A stretch of 64,000 nucleotides of DNA from Glycine soja (Eukaryota; Streptophyta; Magnoliopsida; Fabales; Fabaceae), in contig NC_041021.1 in the NCBI RefSeq assembly GCF_004193775.1, positions 13,783,198 through 13,847,197 of the forward strand, read 5' to 3'. Shown here in pieces: positions 23,972 to 35,460 of the stretch. A program made the position numbers and the translations under genes. The notes beneath the pieces are model-generated. The model was not told the DNA's origin. It ran no database searches and saw only the letters and a list, made by a program, of their open reading frames with translations. Numbering within the stretch: position 1 is the stretch's first letter; the number at the start of each line of letters is the position of its first letter.

Positions 23972-25463
23972 CATTCTTCATCTAGTGTTAATGGTGAGGG
24001 TTCTGCTCCTAAGGACCCCTTGTATAAGATATTAGATGAGTTGAGATCCCTTAAGTTGTGGAAAGAAAAACAAGAGAGAAAAGAAAAAGGAAAAAAAAGA
24101 GTGGAAGAAATAAGTCAAGATGAAAGAGAGAAAATAAGAGAGGAAGAAAGAAGGAAAATACTAAAAGAGTTAAGAAAAGAAAAACATGCCTCCTATAGTA
24201 GTCATAACTATTGCAAGAGCCTAAGTGAAGAATTTCGTGACTATTATGAAGGAAGGCATAGGTCACATCTTAGACCTCACACCCATAGGAGAGAAAAGGA
24301 AAGAAATCCTCAAGAGGCTAACATTAACCTCCCATACTTCCATGGGAAGGACAATGGAGAGGCTTACTTAGATTGTGAAATAAGGGAAGAGCAAAAACTT
24401 AAAAGAAGTCTACTTTAAAATCTTATGGCTCTCATTCTTATCCAAATAAAGACCAAGGTCTAGGCATCTTAGGGGCAGCACCTTCTAAGACCAAAGATGA
24501 TAAGGGGAAGACAATAGAAAAGAAACCCCTAAGGCTAGTAGGCAAGAAAAGACTAGCTCCATAAAGTGCTTTAAATGTCTTGGAAGAGGACACATTACTT
24601 CACAATGCCCCACCAATAAAACCATGATTATGAGGAGCCAAGACATTTATAGTAGCCAAGATAAGGCTACTACTTCACCTTCCTCTAGTGAAAGTGAAGA
24701 AGCAAAAGGGGAAGAATCTAGTGAAGAAATCTACCCCCAAGAAGAAGGACAACCTTTAATGGTTAAGGAGGAGTTTAAGGAGGTAAGTGTCTCCTCCAAG
24801 AGGTTAGCTAAAAAGAAAAGGCATTTTGAAATGAAGACAAATATTAAAGAAATTTCCCCTCTTAGACAACCTCCACATTTTCTCCTTTGTAAAAAGACAC
24901 TTGTTAGCATCGCCACACCTCTTGGGCTTGAGTTTATTCCTCAAGTAAAGGAGTTGTTGGATAAGGGTTTGGTTAGAAAGAGCTTAAATCCTTGTGCTTT
25001 GTTGGTTCCCAAAATAGGTATTATTAGGCACCAAATCCCAAAAATAGGTGGTATGATGAATGTTTTGAGTGGTGCAACCCTCTTTTGTAAAATCAGTTGT
25101 GCACCCAACATCTTCATGATTTGTGTACATAGGGACTCATTAGGTAGGTTTTTTCTTATTTTTAGTTTCAATACAAACTTAGGTACTCATATGGGACACC
25201 TTAGGTTTGTCATACTTTTTGGTAGGAATAATCAACATGAAAATACAGAAAAAGGTATGTTTTATTGCATTACTTTTCTTAATTTTTTAAATAGTGATCA
25301 AGGGGTTCCCATGAACCCTAAGAGAATAAAGGTAATTCTTGAGTGGCCCACTCCACCAAGTATAAGAAAATTTTGGGGCTTCCATGACTTAACAAACTTT
25401 TACAAAAGGTTTGTCTCATATTTTTCTATACTTGTAGCACCACTCATTGAGTTGGTGAGGAAC
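23972..25463 (+). pseudogene. internally deleted Ty3/gypsy gag-pol remnant
   Basis: The gag part encodes a strongly charged coil (KEKQERKEKGKKRVEEISQD) followed by NLPYFHGKDNGEAYLD, a gypsy gag start. After a break comes a CCHC knuckle, CFKCLGRGHITSQC (24567-24608). The next open stretch (24624-25463) has RT pieces: FIPQVKELLDKGLVRKSLNP, then a jump to THMGHLRFV and EWPTPPSIRKFWGFHDLTNF. Most of protease and the RT active site are deleted. It stops abruptly at the family A element at 25464. The motifs are closest to chromovirus-like gypsy pol, but the lineage is uncertain. Confidence 0.75.
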
Positions 25464-27011
25464 TGTAGAAGCAAACTTCATTGATTCATAATGATGAATC
25501 AAGATTGATTCATGATGATTAATCAAGATTGATTCAAGGTGTTTTGATGATAACAAAGATGATGACAAAAAGCCCATGAGAATGATTTCAAGATTGAGTC
25601 AAGAACAATTCAAGAATCAAGAGAAAGATTCAAGAGAAAGTTTCATCAAGAAGATTCAAGATTCAAGAGTAATCAAGATCAAGATTCAAGACTCGAAGAT
25701 TCAAGAATCAAGAGAAGACTTAATCAAGATAAGTATTAAAAAGTTTTTCAAAATATTGAATAGCACAAGAAGTTTTCACAAAATCATTACCAAAGATTTT
25801 TACTCTCTGGTAATCGATTACCAGATTATAGTAATCGATTACCAGTGGTTTTAAAACGTTAAGATTTTCAAAATTCAAAATGAAGAGTCACATCTGTTGA
25901 TGTGTAATCGATTACACCTTTATGGTAATCAATTACCAATGACTGTTTTCGAAAAATTCATTTCCAAAAGTCACATTTCTTCAAGTAACTTGTTTCTAAA
26001 GATTCTTTCAAAAGTCATAACTTTTCAAGTAATTAGTTTTAAAGGAATTTCCAAGAGTTACAAGTTTTGACTTGAGTCATCAAGAAACTATAAATATGTG
26101 ACCTTGGCATGAAACATATTCATTCATCTCAATCATCTCTTTCAATCATCATTCAATATTTTCATTCATCTCTTTCAACAGTTTTTCTGTTTCATCTTCT
26201 CTTCATCTTTCTAAAAGTTTTTGTTCAAGACTTTCTCTTTCAAGAAAATTTCTTTGTTCAAAAACTTGTGCTATTCATCTTTTTCATTCCCTTCTCCCTT
26301 TGCCAAAAAGAATTCGCCAAGGACTACCCGCCTGAATTCTTTTTGTGTCTCTTTTCTCCCTTTTCTAAAAGAACGAAGGACTAACCGCCTGAATTCTTGT
26401 GTCTCCCTTCTCCCTTGTCAAAGAATTCAAAATGACACAGTCTGAGAATTCTTTTGATTCTTCCCTTTCCCATAAACAAAAGATTTCAAAGGACTAACCA
26501 CCTGAGAATTCTTTTGTTTCCTCCTTCACAAAGTTTCGAAGGACCAACCGCCTGAGAACTTTGTCTTAACACATTGGAGGGTACATCCTTTGTGGTACAA
26601 GTTGAGGGTACATCTACTTGGGTTGTTGTGACTGGGAACAAGAGAGGGTACATCTCTTGTGGATCAGTTCTAGTGGGGGGTACATCCACTAGGTTGTTCA
26701 AAGAGAACAAGGGAGGGTACATCCTTTGTGGATCTTTGCTTGTAAAAGAATTTTTACAAAGTTGAAAAGAAATCTCAAGGACCGCAGGTACCTTGGGGAC
26801 TGGATGTAGGCACGGGTTGTTGCTGAACCAGTATAAATCTCTTGTGTTTGTCTTCTTCTTCCCTACACTCTTTTAATTTCTGATGTGCACTTTAATTATT
26901 GCTTTTACTTTTGATAATATTAAGAATGATAGATTTTTAATTAGTAAAGGTTCGTTAATAATTAATTCAACCCCCCTCTTCTTAATTCTTCTGAGGCCAC
27001 TTGATCCAACA
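25464..27011 (+). repeat. 5' LTR of family A element
   Basis: Starts TGTAGAAGCAAAC, ends TTGATCCAACA. It has four GTAATCGATTAC-like palindromes (25811-25940), TATA box CTATAAATATG near 26089, hairpins with AAGGACTAACCGCCTGA loops (26290-26560) and hairpins with GGGTACA loops (26571-26735). Hairpin 26638-26660 has the perfect stem ACAAGAGA/TCTCTTGT. Confidence 0.9.
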
Positions 27012-27013
27012 AG

Positions 27014-27025
27014 TGGTATTTCAGC
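27014..27025 (+). other. degraded primer binding site, initiator tRNA-Met type
   Basis: TGGTATTTCAGC starts two bases after the LTR. It resembles TGGTATCAGAGC, the complement of plant initiator tRNA-Met, with an altered centre. Confidence 0.6.
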
Positions 27026-27061
27026 AGGTATCTTGTAGAAAGTTTAACCACTTCAAGATTC

Positions 27062-28153
27062 ATGGCCTCTTCAAATCCTTTGTTTCCTGAAGGAAATTCC
27101 ATTCGTAGACCACCCATTTTCAATGGTGAAGGTTACCATTATTTGGAAAACCCGTATGCAGATTTTCATTGAAGACATAGATTTAAACATTTGGGAAGCA
27201 ATAGAAATAGGACCATATATACCCACTGTAGTAGATGTAAGCACAAGCACCACAACACAAAAACCTAGAGATAAGTGGACAGAAGAAGATAGAAGAAGAA
27301 TCCAGTATGATCTTAAAGCCAAAAACATTATTACTTTCGCCCTAGGGATAGATGAGTATTTTAGAGTGTCAAATTGAACAAATGCCAAGGAGATGTGGGA
27401 TACTCTCCAACTTACACATGAAGGAACCACTGATGTAAAAAGATCTAGAGTCAATACCCTTACACATGAGTATGAATTATTTAGGATGAACTCTAATGAA
27501 AACATCCATAGCATGCAGAAAAGATTTACACATATAGTTAACCATCTTGCCTCTTTAGGAAAAATCTTCCCTAATGAAGATTTGATTAATAAAGTTTTAA
27601 GATGCTTAAGTAGGGAATGGTAGCCCAAGGTAACTACTATTTCTGAAAGTAAAGATCTCTCTTCTATGTCTCTTGCTACTCTGTTTGGAAAATTGCAGGA
27701 ACATGAAATGGAACTCCAACGTCTTAATCAAAATGAAGAAACCGACAAAAAGAAGATAAGTATAGCACTTAAAGCCTCATCATCAATACAAGAAGGAAAT
27801 GAAGAAGAAGATTCAGATGATGAAGAAGACTTCTCACTCTTTGTGAAGAAGTTCCAGAAATTTGTCAAGAGAAGAAGAATAGAGAGGCGTCAGAACTTTA
27901 ACAATGGAAGAAGATCATAAGAAGACTCTCAAGTCCTTAGATGTTACAAATGTAACCAACTTGGTCACATCAAAGCTAATTGTCCTTCAAATGAAGCATG
28001 GCCTGAGAAAAGTGATAAGAAAAGGTATGATGAAAGAAGAACCAGGCCTACATTGCATGGGACGACAATGATTCATCCGATGGTTCAAAAAAGGAGATCA
28101 ATCTTCTAACCAAGGATTATGAGAGTGATGAGAACATTTCTCAAGAAGGTTAA
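27062..28153 (+). pseudogene. gag: copia-like gag (UBN2 type) of family A element
   Basis: Starts at ATG 27062 (MASSNPLFPEG). An extra T near 27140 shifts the frame, after which the UBN2-like segment reads WKTRMQIFIEDIDLNIWEAI, with a TGA at 27375, TAG at 27621 and TAA at 27918. A CCHC knuckle CYKCNQLGHIKANC (27942-27983) follows an acidic/basic linker. After another frame change the end reads AYIAWDDNDSSDGSKKE, a typical SIRE-group gag tail, and stops at 28151-28153. No pol follows. The gag would bind RNA and build particles; here it is broken. Confidence 0.85.
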
Positions 28154-28913
28154 ACAAAGAGCAAAAGTATGACTTTCATCTTTGAAGATCTAGACACCTT
28201 AATCATGAAAAAGGTAATATCAAAACCATTCTCTTGTTAAAATATATTTTTAATTGAAATTTTCCTTCAATTAATTTGTTTATGATGACTAACAATTTTT
28301 CATTATTTGTTTGTTTTGATTGATTGAAATTATGAGTATGTGTTCTTGATTGAGTTTATCTTCTTTGCATGAAATTTTCATTCAAATATTTTGATAATAT
28401 CTATAATCATTATTCTTCAATACTTGTGTTTGATTACTTTGATATAATTGAATATCTACATTTTTTTTAATATTTTTGCATGATTTTAAATATGATATGT
28501 GAATTACTTGATTAAGATTCATTCATAAAGTATTTTTAATATATTTTTTATTAAAAAAGTATTTTGATACTCATTCAAATTCCTTATTCCTTAAAAAGTC
28601 AATCAGTTTTATTTTTTTGGCTAAAATGACTTCTGGTAATCGATTACAAGCAGTTATTTTTTGCTATGTTGCTCTCCGGTAATCGATTACCATATTAGTG
28701 TAATCGATTACCATGCGTCCCTGCGCCAATATATTTAAATTTCAAATTCTGAAATCTGCAACCCCTTTTCTTCTCGAAAACCCTCGTCCCCAAATCTTTC
28801 TTCAGCCATATCTCACTCATATCTTGTCCAAATCACTCCCCACAAAGCCAAAACTTCATCTTTTTTCATTCTCTTTCATGTGAACCGATTAAAATTTCAA
28901 ATAATCTCTTCAA
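28154..28913 (+). promoter_or_regulatory. inter-ORF region with candidate internal promoter sharing LTR palindromes
   Basis: No coding sequence. Three palindromes of the LTR type lie at 28635-28647, 28678-28691 and 28700-28712 (GGTAATCGATTACC core). A TATA-like ATATATTTAAA at 28729-28739 lies about 185 bases before the next ATG. In the LTRs the same palindromes sit some 150-300 bases upstream of the TATA box. An internal promoter for the second ORF is inferred. Confidence 0.45.
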
Positions 28914-30020
28914 ATGGCGGAACCATCAAAGAAACGAAAGGGTACTTCGAGTTGGAGTCAACGGCATTCCGAGACTCAGGAAACGCCGATTCCTTCCTCT
29001 ATTCCCTCTGCCTCATTGTTTTCATCCGAAGAACAGCGGATACAGTACACAAGTCTTTTTTCTTCTCATTCTATTGTTGATCCAAAATTCATTGATATGG
29101 ATTTCTTTTCAAATGAGAGTTTTGAATGCATTCAGCCATTTGAAAACTCCAATCTTATTCCTTTCATGTCTTTAAAATTGCTTGTTTACTCTGAGTTAGT
29201 CAAAGCCTTCTATTCAAACCTTGAAATTCAAGAAGGCACTTTAATTTTGGAAGTGTATGGGATTAAAATGGTCATTGACCAATCCCTATTCTATGAGTTA
29301 ACCTAATTATCCAGGGAAGTTGTACCATTTGAAGGTACACTGATTGATGATTGGAAATATGAATTTTTTGTGCATGATGCCCGCCGGTTGGTTTGCACCA
29401 ACCAAGCGGATATGTCCGGAAGGCTTCTTGCCAGTTCATTGGCTTTTGAGAGCCGCATCCTTCATTACCTTATTGTTTGTATCTTGCTTCCAAGATCTTC
29501 AAACCTTGCACAGGTTTCTGAAGAAGATCTTATTGTTATGTGGGCTTTTCATAAAGGCCGACAAATTGATTGGGCACACTTAGTCCGATATCGCATGCAT
29601 AAGGCATTGCGATTAAATGCTCCATTACCATATCCACATCTAGTCACTCTCTTCCTTCAACACTTTAACATCCCTCTTGATTCTGAACCTTATGTTCCAA
29701 TCAAGAGATCCTTTCTAATAGGTGTTGTTGTCAATGCATCCTTTGGTTATCAAAAAGAGCATGATGGCTCTTGGGTGAAAAAGGGTGGTCGACCTGTTGA
29801 TGAAGAAGGACATGGTGGAGAAGATTCCTCTCTTCTTCAAAAGATTTTGGATAGGTTCGATGGTCTTCAAACCTTTGTTGGTGAAAGGTTTGATACTTTG
29901 GAGTTACAAGTGGACATGCGCTTCAATGAGATGGAGTCAAGAATCACCAAGGTCGAAGAAGATTTTCCTTATATTCGTACAAGCTTTGATCTACCACCAC
30001 CGTCGCCACCGTCATCTTAG
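28914..30020 (+). pseudogene. second ORF of family A element, transposon-associated protein of unknown function
   Basis: A single frame from ATG 28914 (MAEPSKKRKGTSSWSQR) to 30020, broken by one TAA at 29304-29306, about 368 residues. It has a basic Ser-rich N-terminus, a globular middle with FIDMDFFSNESFECI, LLASSLAFESRILHYLIVCI and WAHLVRYRMHKALRL, and a C-terminal coiled coil (ILDRFDGLQTFVGERFDTLE) ending PPPSPPSS. The layout resembles 'putative plant transposon protein' ORFs of legume LTR elements. It sits in the envelope position of SIRE elements but I see no signal peptide or membrane segment. Only one stop suggests recent loss or read-through. Confidence 0.6.
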
Positions 30021-30450
30021 TTTTCTTTTATTTAATAATACTAGTACTTTGTTTTCTAGCCGTGTACTTGGCTATATTATGACATTTGGATAATTTAGTA
30101 TTTCTTTATTTGCATGGTTTGATTGAACAATTATGAATTATGTTATATGACTATGTGGTTTTTATATATTTGATCTATTCATGTTTCTTGCTTCATGATT
30201 GGTTTATATTCTTCAATGTATGCCTTGTGAATGATTAATAGTATATGTTTGTCTTATACTTGTTACGCACTTTGGCTTTTTGTTGATGCCAAAGGGGGAG
30301 AGAAATAGGGATTAAATCAAGAACTCACATAATTAATTAACTTAATTTCAAGTGAAGCATAAACTCAAAAACAAAGGGGGAGAATTTAAGTGAATGATCG
30401 ACTAGGAAAAAGTGTGTGTATGTGTTTCTTGATTTCAGAATTGTCATCAT
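30021..30450 (+). other. 3' untranslated region of family A element
   Basis: AT-rich, no ORF. The string GATGCCAAAGGGGGAGA near 30282 is a second purine tract before the true polypurine tract and is characteristic of SIRE-type copia elements. Confidence 0.6.
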
Positions 30451-30465
30451 CAAAAAGGGGGAGAT
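30451..30465 (+). other. polypurine tract of family A element
   Basis: CAAAAAGGGGGAGAT directly before the 3' LTR start TGTAGAAGC at 30466. Confidence 0.9.
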
Positions 30466-30931
30466 TGTAGAAGCAAACTTCATTGCTTCATAATGACGAA
30501 TCAAGATTGATTCATAATGATGAATCAAGATTGATTCAAGGTGTTTTGATGATAACAAAGATGATGACAAAAAGCCCATGAGAACGATTTCAAGATTGAG
30601 TCAAGAACAATTCAAGAATCAAGAGAAAGATTCAAGAGAAAGTTTCATCAAGAAGATTCAAGATTCAAGAATAATCAAGATCAAGATTCAAGACTCAAAG
30701 ATTCAAGAATCAAGAGAAAACTTAATCAAGATAAGTATTAAAAACTTTTTCAAAACATTGAATAGCACAAGAAGTTTTCACAAAATCATTACCAAAGAGT
30801 TTTACTCTCTGGTAATCGATTACCAGATTATAGTAATCGATTACCAGTGGTTTTAAAACGTTAAGATTTTCAAAATTCAAAATGAAGAGTCACATTTGTT
30901 GATGTGTAATCAATTAAACCTTTATGGTAAT
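30466..30931 (+). repeat. 3' LTR of family A element, first part
   Basis: Matches the 5' LTR from its start to the fourth ATCGAT-type palindrome, where the Ogre-type element is inserted after GTAAT (30927-30931). Confidence 0.9.
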
Positions 30932-32526
30932 TGTCGCAACCTACCCTTCGGCGGGAGGGCGACGCGTGACTCGTGGGATGCGTGTTCCACGAAAGGAATA
31001 CGGGCGGAGTCGCCACCAACGTTTATTTGAGGAAAACGTCGGAAAAACCAGAAAAGACGTGATCTACGAACTTTTAAGTGAAAGGTTCGGGAGTTGTATT
31101 TACGCACGGGGAAGGTATTAGCACCCCACACGTCCGTCCCAAGGGACGGCAGCCTTTAATCGAATGTGCAAACGTGACTTTAATTTTTTATGTCCCCTTT
31201 TTATATCTTTATATCCTTTATACCCCTTTTTTATATTTTTCTCTTTTTGTGGTCGACAAGGGTGTTCCCTTTGCTCCTACGTATTCCTCAATTTGCGATG
31301 AGGAAATCAGACCTACGTAGTTCTTTCTTATCAAGTGATTCTTTTTTTACTTAAGAGGTGATCATTTTAAGGCGTTGGACCTTGAAAAATGATTCATTTA
31401 CTTAGTAAGAAATTTAAATGATAAAATTCAAAACCTATTTTTGTGGACGAGCTTGACTAGGCGAGTTGATTTTAGCCTCAGTTTCACCTTAGTTATTAGT
31501 CAATTCGATTAAGAATGAGAAAACCCAAAGAGAAAACGTCCGATTGATTTTCCCCTTTATTTTACTAAAAGACATTTTTTTTATTATTATATTATTATTT
31601 TACCTCTTTTTGATTTCCAACGTGGTTACGGCACGACCGAACGGTTGGAATTTATTTTAACCGAAGTTAACGGATAATACAATTCAAACGATCGGTGGAA
31701 ATTTATTTTATTTTTAAGTTAAGCGAGAAATGACTTAAGTAAAATGGCTTAAGCACGTAAAAAGGGGGTATAAAAAGTAAATGAAATGAGAATAAAAATA
31801 CACGAAACACAATGTGGACCACCATGGGTACATAGAATGAAGAATGTCGAAGAACGGTTGAAACCTTTGCGAAATTCTTCACGGAAAACGTTACGGAAAC
31901 GTTTCGGAAGCGCCTCGGCTTAGATTTTCTTCACGAAAACAATTTTTCCAAGCAAATTCGAAAGAGAGAGAAGTGCCTAAGGGGCTGAACCCTTTTCTTC
32001 TTCACTTCCTCCCCTATTTATAGCAAAATAGGGGAGATGCTTGCCGCCCAGCTCGCCCAGGCGAGCCAGGTTGCTTCCTCCAGAAGCAACAGCCTTCTGG
32101 AGGAATATTCTGGAGGGCCCAAGTGGGCCTGGGTGCTATTTGCACCCCCCATTTTTACTAAGTACACCCCCTCTGCTTTTTTTTTGTGATTCTTTTTTCG
32201 TAAAGTTACGGAAACTTACGAATTTCGTAACGATACTTGTTTTCTCTCCGTAATGTTTACGGAACCTTGCGGATTACATAATCATTCCCTTTTTGACTTA
32301 CGGAATGTTACGGAACCTCACTAATTATGCAACGATGCTTCCATTTGATTTCCGGTGTGTCACGGAAACTTTACGGATTGTGCACCAATATTTTCTTTTG
32401 TTTTTTTTTCGGCATGTCCCGGAATTTCACAAATTGCCTAATGATGGGTGCCAAGCACCTTACAAGGACCAAAGAAAAGTCGCATGTCATCAAGCAAAGG
32501 TCCCCGGATGAAATTAGGGTATGACA
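30932..32526 (-). repeat. 3' LTR of Ogre-type element
   Basis: 1595 bases. It lacks about 60 bases near 31835 and about 25 near 32065 that are present in the 5' LTR; otherwise only scattered substitutions are visible. The minus-strand TATA box GCTATAAATAGG corresponds to 32018-32030. A CTACGTA...TACGTAG hairpin module lies at 31277-31320, and GGAGTCGCCA, identical to part of the primer site, at 31006-31015. Confidence 0.93.
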
Positions 32527-32540
32527 GTTGCCCCTCTTTA
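32527..32540 (-). other. polypurine tract of Ogre-type element
   Basis: Reads TAAAGAGGGGCAAC on the minus strand, touching the LTR start TGTCATACCC. Confidence 0.85.
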
Positions 32541-32840
32541 CTTGTCTTTTATTGGAAATAAAAGGAAAGTAAAGATAAGACACTAATTTTGTTCCTCTCG
32601 GTTGACGAGAGTCGCGGGTGACCATAAAATTTCCGCATGCAAATGACTCGTTCCCAGGGGAACAAAAGGTGCAGAAGACGGTGTCAATCCCTGCCTGCTA
32701 TCAAGCGTTCTGTCTTACAGATAGCAAAAGAATGTTTATACGGATAACCACTCGAGTGTTTCCGCCCGTCAGCGTGACTCAAAAGTCAGTATGACAGATC
32801 TTGTAAGTGCGGAAGATGATGTAAATCTCCGCGTGTCAAC
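32541..32840 (-). other. 3' untranslated segment with hairpin motifs
   Basis: No gene. Single copies of the motif seen in the neighbouring array occur here, for example GCGGA...TCCGC near 32809-32842. Confidence 0.5.
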
Positions 32841-33625
32841 GGGCTTATCGGCCGCGATTGACGAAGGGTGCAGAATGACCAAATTTTGTCTCTGCGTGCC
32901 ATCGGACACGACTGTGTCTGAATGGCAAAGGGGTGCGGAATGACCAAATTTTGTCTCCGCATGTCATCGGGCCCGCCGCCTCAGGATGACAAAGGGTACA
33001 GAATGACCAATTTTTGTCTCTGCGCGCCATCGGACACGGCTGTGTCTGAATGGCAAAGGGGTGCGGAATGACCAAATTTTGTCTTCGCATGTCATCGGGC
33101 CCGCCGCCTCTGGATGACAAAGGGTGCAGAATGACCAATTTTTGTCTCTGTGCGCCATCGGACACAGCTGTGTCTGAATGGCAAAGGGGTGCGGAATGAC
33201 CAAATTTTGTCTCCGCATGTCATCGGGCCCGCCGCCTCTGGATGACAAAGGGTGCAGAATGACCAATTTTTGTCTCTGCACGCCATCGGACACGGCTGTG
33301 TCTGAATGGCAAAGGGGTGCGGAATGACCAAATTTTGTCTCCGCATGTCATCGGGCCCGCCGCCTCTGGATGACAAAGGGTGCAGAATGACCAATTTTTG
33401 TCTCTACGCGCCATCGGACACGGCTGTGTCTGAATGGCAAAGGGGTGCGGAATGACCAAATTTTGTCTCCGCATGTCATCGGGCTCGCCGCCTCTGGATG
33501 ACAAAGGGTGCAGAATGACCAATTTTTGTCTTTGCGCGCCATCGGACACGGCTGTGTCTGAATGGCAAAGGGATGCGGAAGGACCAAATTTTGTCTCCGC
33601 ATGTCACACGACCTCAGGGTCAATA
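32840..33625 (-). repeat. tandem array, 128-base unit made of two related 64-base halves
   Basis: About six 128-base copies. Each half begins GCRGAATGACCAA and ends ATGRCAAAGG. Half 1 has stems GCGGA/TCCGC and GTCATC/GATGAC; half 2 has GCAGA/TCTGC, GCCAT/ATGGC and GACAC/GTGTC. The differences between halves keep pairing. The repeat gives long minus-strand open frames that I regard as by-products. Tandem arrays near the 3' LTR are typical of Ogre elements. Confidence 0.9.
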
Positions 33626-33649
33626 TGACAGATCTTGTGGGGCGGCCGA

Positions 33650-33965
33650 CAAAAGCAATGCTCTTGCTCCTACGTATCCTCCAATGAGGAACTCAGACCT
33701 ACGTAGTTCTGGATAACTTGTGAGACTTGAAAAAGTCTCCACCAGAAGACGCTGACATCTCCGGAAAGGGTGCAGATGACCACATTGGCCTCTGCCCATC
33801 AATCACACTGGGGGGTCACTGAATGACGAGGTGCGGATAATCGTAAGGTGTCTCCGCGGGCTACCAGCTCTGGGGACATGGTGACAGAAAGCGGTGTGGT
33901 CGACAAAAGCGAGGCTTTTGCTCCTACGTATCCTCCAATGAGGAACTCAGACCTACGTAGTTCTA
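33650..33965 (-). repeat. two copies of CTACGTA/TACGTAG hairpin module
   Basis: Copies at 33670-33706 and 33924-33960 read CTACGTA, TCCTC, loop CAAT, GAGGA, spacer, TACGTAG, so two nested stems form. The same module is inside the LTRs at 31277-31320 and 63688-63727. Between the copies are further GTGCGGA/TCCGC-type stems. Confidence 0.75.
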
Positions 33966-35460
33966 GATAACTTGTGAGACTTAAAAGAGTCTCGGTGTTT
34001 TCTCCACTAAAATGCAAACATGCTTTAGCAAAGAGACAAATATTCCAATTGATTTAGAGCAGCATATGCTTTTTGAGTGAAAAACAATGCGTCTACCGAG
34101 GAAGGAGAGTATGCTGATGAAATCCCCCATAACCATAAATGAGATTTTGGATGTTAGCATTTCGTTTCTAAATGACCATTTAGAGGAAACACTGGGTTCG
34201 ACAAAAATAGAAGAAATCCACTCAAAGTGTATCAATCTCGCACAGGTAAGTGTTTTATCCTAATTCCGAACCATAGATATGTCATGACTTGATTTTGCAA
34301 ATTATTTCCTATCAAATAAAAAATTACATGCGTGATCATGGATCAGTAGGACTTCCCTTGGGAATGGGTTCTTTTGATGGGTTTTTCGGCTTTTGTGTGT
34401 TTTTGGCCTTTGATTTTTTTTTGTTGGCTTTTTCCTTTTCTGTTTTTGTTTGACGCGAGGCGAACAAGTCACCGACGTACAGGATTTTGGTTGGTAATCA
34501 AAGGGAGAAGACCACTTTTAGGTTATGGTTTCCTTTTCTTTCTTTTGTTCATTTGGTGACAATTCCGTATTTGTTCAGATATTGTCTGGTCCAGAGACCT
34601 CTCTGCACATTTCTTTTGTTTTCTTTCGATCCTTGATCAGGAGCTTTCTTTCCTTCTTCTCCTTCTCTTTTTTCTTTCTCCCATTCTTTGATTGGGAATT
34701 TCCTTTCTTTTCTTTTTTCTTTCTCCCACTCTTTGATTGGGAATTTCCTTTCCTCTCTTTTTTCCTTTGATTGGAAATTTTCCTTCTCTCCTTTTTTTTG
34801 CTTTCTCTTTGATTGGAAATTTTCCTTCTCTTCTCTCTTCTTCTCTTTTTTTTTTTTTTGCTTCCGAGGGTAAGGATTGACATTCTCAGGATAAAAGGGA
34901 TGCCCCACATTATTTATGGTGAGTCAGGATTTTGGCTCAAAGCTTGTAGAATGGCTAGACATGATACATGTCAGGGTTTGGTTTGGTTCAAGGATAAAAG
35001 GGATGCCCCACATTATTTCCATGACACAAATGCAAAAATGATGATTTGGAAACTTTATGCAAAACTAGTCATGCATGCACCTATGTGGACACTCAAGTGT
35101 CAAATTTTTATGGTCATGTGATGCTAGGGCTCAGGATTCATTTCCTCTATTTTAGTCAACCCAATGTTTCCAAAATATGTTCTTTTATCAATTTGTGCAT
35201 TCATCCGAGTCCATTTTGGGTACTCGGGAAAATTTCACAGCATTCACCCTTCAGGTGTACACACATTTTTTTTCCAAAAACTAGCTATGATCAGCAAATT
35301 TTTCAAAGAAAAGTTGGGAGTCATCTCTTTTCAAAAGCATGTTGTTTTTTAGCTAGACAACTTTTATTTTTATTTTTTCTCTTCCTTTTTTTTATCATTA
35401 TCATTTGTTTATTTCTTTTTCTTGTTTGTTTTTTTTGGTTTTTTTTTCTTTTTTTTTTCA
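33966..35460 (-). other. 3' untranslated region, low complexity
   Basis: No credible gene. 34390-34860 is pyrimidine-rich on the + strand with three or four imperfect copies of TTTGATTGGGAATTTCCTTT; this yields Lys/Glu-rich open frames on the minus strand that I reject. T-rich again at 35340-35460. A short direct duplication, AGGATAAAAGGGATGCCCCA, is at 34888 and 34993. Confidence 0.6.

Noticed and set aside
32845..33623. Overlapping minus-strand open frames of about 100 residues
   Set aside because: They repeat every 128 bases and come from the tandem array; the unit is not a multiple of three and no protein family is recognisable.
32840..33625. Possible CRISPR-like array
   Set aside because: Units are 64/128 bases and repeated throughout with no unique spacers; this is a plant nuclear retrotransposon.
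34549..34910. Lys/Glu-rich minus-strand frames (KKKKKRRREKRRK)
   Set aside because: Product of a pyrimidine-rich low-complexity tract in the element's untranslated region.
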